From positions 1,564 to 65,563 of the forward strand of contig DCGU01000080.1 in NCBI GenBank assembly GCA_002315325.1: 64,000 bases of DNA. The letters run 5' to 3'. Source of the stretch: Clostridiales bacterium UBA1770 (GTDB taxonomy: Bacteria > Bacillota > Clostridia > Oscillospirales > CAG-272). The stretch's first letter is position 1. The number at the start of each line of letters is the position of its first letter. Positions 46,593 through 55,725 of this stretch are shown here, in pieces. Both the position numbers and the translations under genes were made by a program. The notes under the pieces were generated by a model, which worked only from the letters and a program-made list of their open reading frames with translations, was not told the DNA's origin and ran no database searches.

Positions 46593-46621
46593 TTGCTATT
46601 ATATATATTTTATGGTATAAT
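46593..46621 (+). promoter_or_regulatory. Promoter of the V-ATPase operon
   Basis: TTGCTA at 46593-46598 and TATAAT at 46616-46621, spacer 17, within an A+T-rich stretch. Confidence 0.7.
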
Positions 46622-46689
46622 GAGTACAGTTTATTTTTCAACCATCCTATGGTCAAAAAACGAATAAACTTAGGAAAGTTGGTGAGTCT

Positions 46690-47010
46690 ATGGCAAAAGA
46701 AATGCTGGACGCCGTTCGCGCTGTAGAAGAGCAGGCGGCGCAAATCCGTGCTGCTGCACAGGAAAAGGCGCGTGAATTGACAGCGGAAGCCGACAGAAAG
46801 GGCAAAGCCGACCTGGCGGCGGCAGACGCTGAAGTTCGTAAGAATGCCGCATGGAAAATGGAAACGGCAGAAAAACAGGCCCAAATTACCTTACAAAATG
46901 CTGAAAAAAGCGGAAAGCAGGAGGGTGCTTCACAGGCTGAAGCCGCCGAACTGCGCATGAAGGCCGCTGCCAAAATTGTGATTCGGGGGATTTTGGAAAA
47001 ATGTCAGTAA
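46690..47010 (+). CDS. V-type ATPase subunit G/H (peripheral stalk)
   Basis: A 106-residue, highly charged, alanine-rich helical protein (RAAAQEKARELTAEADRKGK) with heptad character and no hydrophobic segment. It should pair with subunit E to form the peripheral stalks that hold the catalytic head. ATG 46690 follows GGAAAGTTGGTGAG. Its stop codon overlaps the start of the subunit I gene. The position at the head of the operon fits the G/H role; sequence alone is low-complexity. Confidence 0.85.
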   Translation: MAKEMLDAVRAVEEQAAQIRAAAQEKARELTAEADRKGKADLAAADAEVRKNAAWKMETAEKQAQITLQNAEKSGKQEGASQAEAAELRMKAAAKIVIRGILEKCQ

Positions 47011-48971
47011 TACCGATGAAAAAACTGACAGTCCTTTGTACCCACGGTGACGCCGACAAATTGGTGCGGCGTTTGATGAAACTGCGCTGCGTGGAAATCA
47101 CGCAGGATCGGCAGAGCAGGGCTGTCGGGAGCGCCGACGTCGAGGTCGACTGCGCCGCCCGTGAAAAGTCGCTGCTGCTGACCGGTGAAGCCGTCAAACT
47201 GCTGACGCCCTATTCCTCCCGTCCGAAATCGTTTTTCAAAAAGAAGCACAGTGCCGATTTAACGTGCGGTGACACCGGCGTTGCATATGCAGCGGCTCTG
47301 CGGCTTCGTGATGAAACGTTACGTACGCGGGATGAGTTGGCAGCGTGCCGCACGGAGGCGGAACGGAACCGTGAGAAACAACAGACGCTGGAACCATGGA
47401 CGGCGTACGACCTGCCCCTGTCGGATACGGCGACACGCTGTACCGAAACGGTGCTGGGGTCCGTACCTTCTTCCATGCCGTACAGTCAGTTGGAAAATGA
47501 ATTTGAACAGGCCGGTGCCGAGCCCGAACTGCTCGGTACGGACAAGGCAAACTACTATTTGTTTGTATTGATGCCGAAAGAGGGCGCCGAGCGCATTCGA
47601 ATGCTGATGAACCGCGTCGGATTCGTGCGGGCAAACCTGAATGAGTTTGCCGATGCGCCTGCGGTCGAGCTGCAGCGCCTGCGCGAAAGGCTGGATTGCC
47701 TGGAAGGGGAAGAAGCGCGTTTGATAACGGCGCTTCGCACGTATGCGGAGCGGTTGGACGAGCTGGAGATCCTTTACGACACCGAGGCTACGGCATTGAC
47801 GGCATTACGGCAGCAGGCCAAACTGGAAACGACGGATTATTGTGTGCAGTTGACCGGCTGGGTGCCGACACCGCGTGCCGATACCGTTGCCGAAATGTTA
47901 AACTATATGGATTGCGCATACTCGTTTGACGATCCGGCAGACGGGGAGGAAGCGCCGATTCTTTTGAAAAATAACAAGTTCTCGAAGACGTTCGAGTGGG
48001 TTATCGGCATGTATGCCTATCCGCAGTACGGCCGATTCGACCCCACGTTTGTGATGAGTTTATTCTACTTCGTGATTTTCGGTATTATGTTTGCCGACGT
48101 CGGTTACGGTTTGTTACTGGTGCTCGGCGGCTTTATCGGCGCGAAGCTGGTCGGTAAAAAGGCGGGACTGCACAACATGCTGATGATGTTCGGCTATTGC
48201 GGTATTTCCTGTGTCATCATGGGCGTGCTGTTCGGCGCTTATTTCGGTGACCTGCCGCTGGCCGTTATGCGCAACATGATGGGCATTGCCGAAGCGGATT
48301 TGCCGAATCTGGCCCTCATTCGTACGGATTCCCCGACGCTGGCCATCTTTATGGATCCCGTCGGCAGTCCGATGGAGTTTTTGATTGTATCGCTTGCCAT
48401 CGGTGCCGTTCATTTAATCGGCGGTATGGCGGTCAAATTCTACATTTTGTGCCGCGACGGTCAGGTATGGGACGCCATCTGCGATATCCTGTTTTATTGG
48501 ATATTGTTTGCCGGTATCGGCTGTATGGCATTGGGACTCGGCTGGTACGTGTTGGCAGCCGGTGTCGTTCTGATTGTATTGACGCACGGACGAAATGAAA
48601 AGAATATCGTTATGAAATTTGCCAAAGGTTTGCTCGGACTGTACGATCTGGTCAGCTATGCTTCGGATTTGCTGTCCTATTCCAGAATCTTGGCATTGGG
48701 ACTTGCCGCAGGCGTTGTAGCGCAGGTTGTCAACATTTTGGCGACCATCGGCGGTGCCACGGTTCCCGGTTTTATCCTGCTGGTTGTCGTCGGTATTTTC
48801 GGACACCTGTTAAATTTGGCGCTCAACGTGCTGGGCACGTTCGTTCATACGTCCCGTCTGCAGTATATTGAATTCTTCGGCAAGTTCTATGAGGACGGCG
48901 GTAAGCCGTTTGCCGCAGCGCTGCCGAGTGAAAAATATACGGAAGACGAAAATGAATCCAATCTCGTTTAA
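47001..48971 (+). CDS. ntpI: V-type ATPase subunit I (a-type stator)
   Basis: A 656-residue protein with a cytoplasmic N-terminal half (coiled arms around residues 90-260) and a C-terminal half with about seven or eight membrane segments. FYFVIFGIMFADVGYGL and the segment YASDLLSYSRILALGLA, containing the essential arginine, are characteristic. It links the stalks to the membrane ring and provides the ion half-channels. ATG 47001 overlaps the previous gene by 10 bases; ATG 47016 is an alternative start. Confidence 0.95.
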   Translation: MSVIPMKKLTVLCTHGDADKLVRRLMKLRCVEITQDRQSRAVGSADVEVDCAAREKSLLLTGEAVKLLTPYSSRPKSFFKKKHSADLTCGDTGVAYAAALRLRDETLRTRDELAACRTEAERNREKQQTLEPWTAYDLPLSDTATRCTETVLGSVPSSMPYSQLENEFEQAGAEPELLGTDKANYYLFVLMPKEGAERIRMLMNRVGFVRANLNEFADAPAVELQRLRERLDCLEGEEARLITALRTYAERLDELEILYDTEATALTALRQQAKLETTDYCVQLTGWVPTPRADTVAEMLNYMDCAYSFDDPADGEEAPILLKNNKFSKTFEWVIGMYAYPQYGRFDPTFVMSLFYFVIFGIMFADVGYGLLLVLGGFIGAKLVGKKAGLHNMLMMFGYCGISCVIMGVLFGAYFGDLPLAVMRNMMGIAEADLPNLALIRTDSPTLAIFMDPVGSPMEFLIVSLAIGAVHLIGGMAVKFYILCRDGQVWDAICDILFYWILFAGIGCMALGLGWYVLAAGVVLIVLTHGRNEKNIVMKFAKGLLGLYDLVSYASDLLSYSRILALGLAAGVVAQVVNILATIGGATVPGFILLVVVGIFGHLLNLALNVLGTFVHTSRLQYIEFFGKFYEDGGKPFAAALPSEKYTEDENESNLV

Positions 48972-49000
48972 AAAATAAAAAATATTAAGGAGACTCTGTC

Positions 49001-49489
49001 ATGAAAGAATTTTTTGCAGCACTTCTCAACGGTAACAATTTGGCATTCCTGGGCGTAGCCCTGGCCACCATTTTCCCCGGTCTGGGTTCCGCACGCGGCG
49101 TAGGTCTTGTCGGTGAAGCTTCTTCCGGATTGCTGTCCGATGACCCTTCCAAATTCGGTAAAACGATTATTCTGCAGGCTCTTCCGGGTACCCAGGGTAT
49201 TTACGGTTTGATTACCGGATTCCTGATTTTGTTTAAGATGGGCGTTATCAGCCGCAACGTATCTACGCTTGCCATTGCCGACGGCGTTTACTTCCTGCTT
49301 GCCGCTCTGCCCATTACCATCGTCGGTTATTTCTCCGCTGTCCGTCAGGCACGCGTTGCCGCTTCCGGTGTCAGCCTGCTCGCAAAGCAGCCCAACGAAG
49401 TCGGTAAAGCCATTACGTCTGCCGCTCTGGTTGAAACCTACGCTATTTTTGCATTGCTGATCTCCCTGTTGATGGTTCTGTTTGCTTAA
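49001..49489 (+). CDS. ntpK: V-type ATPase subunit K (rotor ring proteolipid)
   Basis: A 162-residue four-helix proteolipid made of two hairpins. The residues that bind sodium in the Enterococcus hirae rotor have counterparts here: L61, T64 and Q65 in ALPGTQGIYG, Q116 in SAVRQARVA, and the ion-carrying E145 in AALVETYAIF. Only the second hairpin has the carboxylate, as in other V-type rings. ATG 49001 follows AAGGAGACT. The pattern predicts sodium rather than proton coupling. Confidence 0.95.
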   Translation: MKEFFAALLNGNNLAFLGVALATIFPGLGSARGVGLVGEASSGLLSDDPSKFGKTIILQALPGTQGIYGLITGFLILFKMGVISRNVSTLAIADGVYFLLAALPITIVGYFSAVRQARVAASGVSLLAKQPNEVGKAITSAALVETYAIFALLISLLMVLFA

Positions 49490-49490
49490 T

Positions 49491-50159
49491 ATGATGACGG
49501 GACTTGATAAAATCAAGGACAAAATCCTGGCAGACGCACAGGCCGACGCCGACTCGACGATAGCCGCCGCACAGGCCGAAGCCGATAAAATTACCGCCGA
49601 TTACGCCGCCCGTATTGAAGCCGTCAAACGTGAGGGGAACGACCGTGCCACGAAAGAAGTACACGACTTGCTGGCCCGCACCGAATCCGCCGCTGAAAAT
49701 CTGCGCCGGAACGTGGTGCTGGAGGCACGCGGTGAATTGATGGACGAGGTATTCCGCCGCACGCTGCGCGAATTACGCGCCATGTCGGACGATGATTACG
49801 AGGAACTGCTGCTGGCACTCCTGCGCACGGCCCTGGCGGAACAGCTGGAAACCGAAAAAACGGCGTTGTCGTTGGGATATGAGGATGCCGTGGCGCCCGC
49901 TTTGGAAGTCCTTTTGAATGAAAATGATAAAAAACGCTTCGGAACCGCGCTGACGGATGATTTGCGCCGTACCGTTATCGGCAAACCCATTGGGGAAATG
50001 CTGCCGCGGCTTTCCGTGGCACAGGAAACGCTGCCGATTGACGGCGGATTGGTTCTCCGTTGCGGTGAAGTTGAAATCAATTGTTCGTTTACGATGATTT
50101 TCTCGCAAATCCGCGCAGGTCTTGAACCTGAAATTGAAAAAACGTTGTTTGAACAATAA
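49491..50159 (+). CDS. ntpE: V-type ATPase subunit E (peripheral stalk)
   Basis: A 222-residue protein with a long N-terminal amphipathic helix rich in Ala, Asp and Glu (residues about 10-80) and a globular C-terminal domain (DGGLVLRCGEVEINCSF). It pairs with the G/H subunit to form the stalk. Two ATG codons are possible, 49491 and 49494; the TTG at 49482 inside ntpK is less likely. It begins two bases after ntpK, so translation is probably coupled. Confidence 0.92.
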   Translation: MMTGLDKIKDKILADAQADADSTIAAAQAEADKITADYAARIEAVKREGNDRATKEVHDLLARTESAAENLRRNVVLEARGELMDEVFRRTLRELRAMSDDDYEELLLALLRTALAEQLETEKTALSLGYEDAVAPALEVLLNENDKKRFGTALTDDLRRTVIGKPIGEMLPRLSVAQETLPIDGGLVLRCGEVEINCSFTMIFSQIRAGLEPEIEKTLFEQ

Positions 50160-50197
50160 GTTATTTGTTTTTGATAGTTCACGGAGGTGAGGAAATC

Positions 50198-51211
50198 ATG
50201 GCGAATGAAAAACGCCGTATCGCCGAAAATGAATATGAGTTTATGTATGCCGGTGCACGCGTACGCGCACTGGAGGCACGACTGCCCGGACAGGACGTTT
50301 TGGACAGACTGACGGAACTCCCGTCATCCGCTGCCGTGCTGTCGGCACTGGCGGAATACGGTTTTAACGCGGCACCCGGTGCCGACGGTAAAATCGACAG
50401 GGAAGCCCTTTTGCTTTCCGTTTCGGATAAAGCCTGCGCCGAAGTGCGCGAGGCCGGTGCTGACGAGCGGCTCCCCGCCGTCATCCGCCTCCCGTACGAC
50501 TGCAACAACGTCAAGGCTGTCATCAAATGCCGGGCACGTAAGGTCAGCCCCGCGTCCATGCTGTTTTCCAACGGGTTGATTGCGCCGGATGCTTTGAACG
50601 GCACCAATGAAGAAATCGCCGCATTGCTGCCGCCGCACATGGCCGCCGCATTTACCGAAGCCGTTACGCAATATGCGGCAACGGGGAACCCGCAGGTCAT
50701 CGATATGCTTTTGGATAAAGCCTGCTTTGCCGATATGGCGGACGCCGCGTCGAAAAGTGCCTGCCCGCTTGCCGTATGGTACGTCGGTGCAAAGATTGAT
50801 TTGACCAATTTGCAAATGTGTCTGCGTCTTTTGCGTATGCACGTTGCCGAAGCGGGAAAGGCCCAGCTGCAAGCCTCCTTATTGGCAGGCGGAACGATGG
50901 GGACCGACGTGTGGGAAACCGCATACGACGCCGGAGAAGAGGCATTGTGGGACGTTGTGCAGCGTTCTCCCTATGCGTCACTTGCCGTGCTGCGGGATTC
51001 TTCCCCTGCCGTCATTGAACGCAAAGCCGACAATTACCTGATGGAACGTGTGCAAAAGACACGCTACGTTCCTTTCGGTCAGGACGTCATTTTCGGTTAT
51101 CTGCTTGCCAACGAGTATCTTGTCCGCAATTTGCGGATTCTCCTGTCCGGAAAGGACGCCGGGCTTTCGCCTGCAGACGTTCGTGAAAGGATGCGCTTGA
51201 GTTATGTATAA
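50198..51211 (+). CDS. ntpC: V-type ATPase subunit C (central rotor collar)
   Basis: A 337-residue helical protein matching subunit C/d, the funnel that connects the central shaft with the K ring. It has the family-like YMYAGARVRALEARL N-terminus and LPYDCNNVKAVIKCRARK. ATG 50198 is chosen because GGAGGTGAGG lies just before it; the TTG at 50165 would bypass this site. Its end overlaps the start of ntpF by 8 bases. Confidence 0.92.
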   Translation: MANEKRRIAENEYEFMYAGARVRALEARLPGQDVLDRLTELPSSAAVLSALAEYGFNAAPGADGKIDREALLLSVSDKACAEVREAGADERLPAVIRLPYDCNNVKAVIKCRARKVSPASMLFSNGLIAPDALNGTNEEIAALLPPHMAAAFTEAVTQYAATGNPQVIDMLLDKACFADMADAASKSACPLAVWYVGAKIDLTNLQMCLRLLRMHVAEAGKAQLQASLLAGGTMGTDVWETAYDAGEEALWDVVQRSPYASLAVLRDSSPAVIERKADNYLMERVQKTRYVPFGQDVIFGYLLANEYLVRNLRILLSGKDAGLSPADVRERMRLSYV

Positions 51212-51524
51212 AGTCGGTATCATCGGTGACCGTGACAGCGTGCTTGGGTTTATGGCCCTCGGTTTTTCGGTGCATGAAGTCGAAAACGAGGCCGAAGCCG
51301 CCGCTTCGCTGCACACGTTGGTTAAAAGTGATGAATACGCAGTCATTTTCGTGACGGAAAATTATGCGTCGAAAATGGAAGAGGATATTGCCAAATATAA
51401 GGACAGACCCCTGCCTGCCATCGTTTCCCTGCCGGGCAGTACCGGCGGTACCGGGTACGGCATGGCGGCTGTGCGCGACGCCGTGGAACGTGCTGTCGGC
51501 GCCGATATCCTGTTCAAAGATTAA
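51204..51524 (+). CDS. ntpF: V-type ATPase subunit F
   Basis: A 106-residue Rossmann-like small subunit: KVGIIGDRDSVLGFMALG at the N-terminus, VIFVTE in the middle, and LPAIVSLPGSTGGTG. It binds subunit D in the rotating shaft. Gene order C-F-A-B-D is the standard one for bacterial V-ATPases. Confidence 0.93.
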   Translation: MYKVGIIGDRDSVLGFMALGFSVHEVENEAEAAASLHTLVKSDEYAVIFVTENYASKMEEDIAKYKDRPLPAIVSLPGSTGGTGYGMAAVRDAVERAVGADILFKD

Positions 51525-51579
51525 GTCAGCCGCATTGCGGCACACTCCCCGATTGAATTGTGAAAGGTGAGTTTATAAA

Positions 51580-53352
51580 ATGGTTGAAGGAAAGATTGTC
51601 AAGGTTTCCGGCCCGCTGGTCATTGCCGAGGGTATGCGTGAAGCCAATATGTTCGACGTGGTGCGCGTCGGTAAAAACCGTCTGATCGGTGAAATCATCG
51701 AAATGCACGGGGACCGCGCGTCTATCCAGGTTTACGAGGAAACCGCCGGCATCGGCCGCGGTGACGAGGTCGTTTCGACCGGGGCACCGTTGTCCGTTGA
51801 ACTCGGCCCCGGCATGCTCCGCGGTATTTACGACGGTATTCAGCGTCCCCTGGAATCTATTTTTGAAAAATACGGCGCCAATCTCGTCCGCGGTATTGAC
51901 GAGCCGGCGCTTTCCCGTGAAAAAGTCTGGCATTTCGACGCAACGGTTCAACCCGGTGCCAAAGTGTCGGGCGGTGACGTCATCGGTACCGTGCAGGAAT
52001 CCGACGTCATTCTGCATAAGATTATGATTGCCCCCAAGAAAAAGGGGACTGTTATTTCCATTGCGTCCGGTGACTATAAGGTTACCGAGCGTGTCGGTCA
52101 GTTGGAACTGGAAGACGGTACGGTCGAGGATTTGATGCTGGTACAGAAATGGCCGGTACGTGTCGCGCGTCCGTATCGTGAAAAACTGCCGCCCGTTGAA
52201 CCCATGATTACCGGCCAGCGTGTCATCGACTCGCTGTTCCCGATTGCCAAGGGCGGTACGGCCTGCGTGCCCGGTCCTTTCGGATCCGGTAAAACCGTCG
52301 TGCAGCATCAGTTGGCAAAATGGAGTGACGTGGACCTGGTCGTTTACATCGGCTGCGGCGAACGCGGTAACGAAATGACCGACGTTTTGCGTGAGTTCCC
52401 CGAACTGGTCGACCCCCATACGGGCAAGTCCTTGATGGAACGAACCGTTTTAATTGCCAATACGTCCGATATGCCGGTTGCCGCGCGTGAAGCGTCCGTA
52501 TATACCGGTATCACCATTGCCGAATATTTCCGTGATATGGGCTATTCCGTCGCCGTTATTGCCGACTCCACGTCCCGTTGGGCCGAGGCTTTGCGTGAAA
52601 TGTCCGGCCGATTGGAAGAAATGCCCGGTGAGGAAGGTTACCCCGCCTATTTGACGTCCCGTTTGGCACAGTTCTACGAACGTGCCGGTAAAGTCGTTTG
52701 CCTTGGTTCCGACGGCCGTCAGGGCGCCCTGTCCGCCATCGGTGCCGTATCGCCGCAGGGCGGTGATATTTCCGAGCCCGTTACCCAGGCGACGCTGCGT
52801 ATCGTCAAAGTGTTCTGGGGTTTGGACGCCTCCCTGGCGTACAAACGTCACTTCCCGGCCATCAACTGGCTCAACTCTTACTCCCTGTACCGTGACAGAT
52901 TGTCCGGCTGGTTTGAGGATAAGGTAAGCCGCGACTGGATGGCACTGACCAACCGCGCCATGAAGACGCTGCAGATTGAAGCCAATTTGGACGAAATCGT
53001 AAAACTGGTCGGTGTGGACGCGCTGTCACCGTCCGACCGTATGACGTTGGAAGTTGCCCGCTCCATTCGCGAGGACTTTTTGCAGCAGAACGCGTTCGTG
53101 GATACCGACGCCTACACGGAACTTGAAAAGCAGAACGCTCTGCTTAAATTGATTTTCTCTTATGAAGATAAAGGCCGCCGCGCCCTGGAGGCAGGCGCTG
53201 ACGTACAGGCCGTTGCCGACCTGGACGTGCGCGAAAAGATCGGTCGTGCCAAGTCCGTACCGTTTGCCGAATATGCGGCAGCTTACGCGGCCATCGATAA
53301 TGAAATCAGTGATGCGCTGGCTCAGTTGACGGCCGCCGCAGCACAGAATTAA
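51580..53352 (+). CDS. ntpA: V-type ATPase catalytic subunit A
   Basis: A 590-residue catalytic subunit. It has the P-loop GPFGSGKTVVQHQ, the A-specific non-homologous insert after the N-terminal barrel (region VQPGAKVSGGDVIGTVQE), catalytic YIGCGERGNEM and the Walker B-like SVAVIADSTSRWAEA. It alternates with subunit B in the head and hydrolyses or makes ATP. ATG 51580 follows GAAAGGTGAG. Confidence 0.97.
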   Translation: MVEGKIVKVSGPLVIAEGMREANMFDVVRVGKNRLIGEIIEMHGDRASIQVYEETAGIGRGDEVVSTGAPLSVELGPGMLRGIYDGIQRPLESIFEKYGANLVRGIDEPALSREKVWHFDATVQPGAKVSGGDVIGTVQESDVILHKIMIAPKKKGTVISIASGDYKVTERVGQLELEDGTVEDLMLVQKWPVRVARPYREKLPPVEPMITGQRVIDSLFPIAKGGTACVPGPFGSGKTVVQHQLAKWSDVDLVVYIGCGERGNEMTDVLREFPELVDPHTGKSLMERTVLIANTSDMPVAAREASVYTGITIAEYFRDMGYSVAVIADSTSRWAEALREMSGRLEEMPGEEGYPAYLTSRLAQFYERAGKVVCLGSDGRQGALSAIGAVSPQGGDISEPVTQATLRIVKVFWGLDASLAYKRHFPAINWLNSYSLYRDRLSGWFEDKVSRDWMALTNRAMKTLQIEANLDEIVKLVGVDALSPSDRMTLEVARSIREDFLQQNAFVDTDAYTELEKQNALLKLIFSYEDKGRRALEAGADVQAVADLDVREKIGRAKSVPFAEYAAAYAAIDNEISDALAQLTAAAAQN

Positions 53353-53365
53353 GGAGGAGAACGCA

Positions 53366-54745
53366 ATGATTCGCGAATACAGAACGATTGAAGAAGTTGC
53401 CGGTCCTCTGATGCTGGTGCGCGGTGTCGACGGTGTTAAGTACGACGAACTGGGTGAAATCGAACTGCCGAACGGCGAAGTACGCCGCTGCCGTGTTCTC
53501 GAAGTCAACGGCCGCAACGTTCTGGTGCAGCTGTTTGAATCTGCAGCCGGGTTAAATCTGGCCAGCAGTAAGGTGCGTTTTACCGGTCACGGCGTTGAAC
53601 TGCCCGTTTCCCGTAATATGTTGGGCCGTGTCTTTAACGGTATGGGCGAGCCGATTGACGGCGGCGCCAAACTCGTTCCCGAAAAAACGCTGGATATCAA
53701 CGGTACGCCGATTAACCCCGCCGCCCGTATGTATCCGGATGAATTTATTCAGACGGGTGTCTCCACCATTGACGGTTTGAATACCCTGGTCCGCGGCCAG
53801 AAACTGCCGATTTTCTCGGGTTCCGGTCTGCCCCATGCCAATCTTGCCGCACAGATTGCCCGTCAGGCAAAGGTACTCAATTCCGATTCCAAGTTTGCCG
53901 TTGTTTTCGCGGCTGTCGGTATCACCTATGAAGAGGCTGATTTCTTTATTTCCGACTTCAAACGCACCGGTGCCATTGACAGAACCGTGTTGTTTATCAA
54001 CTTGGCGTCCGATGCCGCTATCGAGCGTATTTCCACGCCGCGTATGGCATTGACGGCTGCCGAGTATTTGGCATTTGACTGCGACATGCACGTGCTGGTT
54101 ATCATCACCGATATCACGAACTATGCCGAGGCATTGCGTGAGGTTTCCGCCGCACGTAAAGAAGTGCCCGGCCGTCGCGGTTATCCCGGATACCTGTACA
54201 CCGACTTGGCAACCATGTACGAGCGTGCCGGCCGTAAAATCGGGTCCGAGGGTTCCATTACCATGATTCCGATTTTGTCCATGCCGGAAGACGATAAAAC
54301 GCACCCCATCCCCGACTTGACCGGTTATATCACCGAGGGGCAGATTATTTTGTCCCGTGAAATGTACCGTAAAGGATATATGCCGCCGGTTGACGTACTG
54401 CCGTCCCTGTCCCGTTTGAAGGATAAAGGTATCGGTGCGGGGAAAACGCGTGAGGACCATTCCGGTACGTTGAACCAAATCTTTGCTGCCTACGCACGCG
54501 GCTGTGAAGCAAAAGAACTGATGGTCGTTTTGGGTGAAGCTGCGCTGACGCCGCTTGACCGCTTATACGCAAAGTTTGCCGATGAATTCGAAAACAAATA
54601 CATCAATCAGGGCTTTGACGAAAACCGTTCCATCGAGCAAACGCTCGATCTCGGTTGGGAACTGTTACATATCCTGCCCCGCAGTGAAATGAAGCGTATC
54701 AAACCCGAGATTTTGGACAAATATTGGCCGCGTGAAAACGCATAA
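53366..54745 (+). CDS. ntpB: V-type ATPase subunit B
   Basis: A 459-residue non-catalytic nucleotide-site subunit. Typical segments are MIREYRTIEEVAGPLMLV, EFIQTGVSTIDGLNTLVRGQ, KLPIFSGSGLPHN-like (HANLAAQIARQA) and SRLKDKGIGAGKTREDH. The P-loop is degenerate, as expected for B. ATG 53366 follows AAGGAGGAG, 13 bases after ntpA. Confidence 0.97.
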   Translation: MIREYRTIEEVAGPLMLVRGVDGVKYDELGEIELPNGEVRRCRVLEVNGRNVLVQLFESAAGLNLASSKVRFTGHGVELPVSRNMLGRVFNGMGEPIDGGAKLVPEKTLDINGTPINPAARMYPDEFIQTGVSTIDGLNTLVRGQKLPIFSGSGLPHANLAAQIARQAKVLNSDSKFAVVFAAVGITYEEADFFISDFKRTGAIDRTVLFINLASDAAIERISTPRMALTAAEYLAFDCDMHVLVIITDITNYAEALREVSAARKEVPGRRGYPGYLYTDLATMYERAGRKIGSEGSITMIPILSMPEDDKTHPIPDLTGYITEGQIILSREMYRKGYMPPVDVLPSLSRLKDKGIGAGKTREDHSGTLNQIFAAYARGCEAKELMVVLGEAALTPLDRLYAKFADEFENKYINQGFDENRSIEQTLDLGWELLHILPRSEMKRIKPEILDKYWPRENA

Positions 54746-54798
54746 CCGTTTACGGTTTATTTCCGTTTTCCCACCGATATTGTAAGGAGTAAAAGCGC

Positions 54799-55494
54799 AT
54801 GGCTGAAATCAGAGTCAATCCCACGCGGATGGAACTGAAAAAAATACAGGGACGCTACGCAACGGCGCGCCGCGGCCATAAATTGCTCAAAGACAAGCGT
54901 GACGAGTTAATGAAGCAGTTTTTGGACGTTGTCCGTGAGGACAAGGATTTGCGCACCCGTGTGGAAGCGTCTCTTGCCGACGTCTATCGCAGTTTCAGCG
55001 TTGCGGCTGCCGTGACCGGACCCAAGATGATGCAGGAAGCCTTGATTTGCCCCAAAAAAGAGGGTGCGATTAACGTTTCCTACGTCAATAAAATGAGCGT
55101 CATTTGCCCGGAGTTCCAATTGGACGTTCGTGCCGAAGGCGGTGCCGACAGCTATAACTACGGTCTGGCATTTACCAGCGGCGAATTGGACGCGTCCCTT
55201 GCCCGCATGAACGACATGCTGGGGGATTTGGTTCGTCTGGCCGAGCTTGAAAAAACGGCACAGCTGCTGGCTGAAGAAATCGAGAAGACCCGCCGCCGCG
55301 TCAACGCCTTGGAATATATCATGATGCCGCAGTATTTGGAAACCATCAAGAGTATCAAAATGAAACTCGACGAAAACGAGCGCGGCAATACGACGCGACT
55401 CATGAAGGTGAAAGATATGATGGTTGCCAAACAAATGGAAGGCAAGGCGCAGCAGCAGGACGACGAGCCGGAGGAAGCCGTTGAAAACGGTTGA
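54799..55494 (+). CDS. ntpD: V-type ATPase subunit D (central shaft)
   Basis: A 231-residue coiled-coil shaft protein with the conserved N-terminus VNPTRMELKKIQGRYATARRGHKLLKDKRDEL split across residues 6-37 and the C-terminal helix RRVNALEYIMMPQYLETIK. It rotates inside the A3B3 head. It is the last gene of the operon and is followed by a strong terminator. The C-terminal tail is acidic and glutamine-rich. Confidence 0.95.
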   Translation: MAEIRVNPTRMELKKIQGRYATARRGHKLLKDKRDELMKQFLDVVREDKDLRTRVEASLADVYRSFSVAAAVTGPKMMQEALICPKKEGAINVSYVNKMSVICPEFQLDVRAEGGADSYNYGLAFTSGELDASLARMNDMLGDLVRLAELEKTAQLLAEEIEKTRRRVNALEYIMMPQYLETIKSIKMKLDENERGNTTRLMKVKDMMVAKQMEGKAQQQDDEPEEAVENG

Positions 55495-55559
55495 ATTTGA
55501 GCGCGGCGTTTGAACAGTCGGTATTATATACGCCATCCATATGGAGCATAAATTACACA

Positions 55560-55600
55560 AAAAACAGGACGATGCGTCGTTTCGCATCGTCCTGTTTTTA
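55560..55600 (+). terminator. Terminator of the V-ATPase operon
   Basis: AAACAGGACGATGCG pairs with CGCATCGTCCTGTTT around a six-base loop, then TTTA. A smaller GGTAAACG/CGTTTACC hairpin follows at 55615-55635; the rest of the gap to 55725 shows nothing further. Confidence 0.92.
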
Positions 55601-55725
55601 TGATTAAATGCAGTGGTAAACGCTTATCGTTTACCCGTGTGACTCGGCTCGTTCATAAACACAAAACGTCGGACAGAAGGGAATAAGACGTCGGATATAA
55701 GACACCGGTGCCAAGCTCCCAATGA

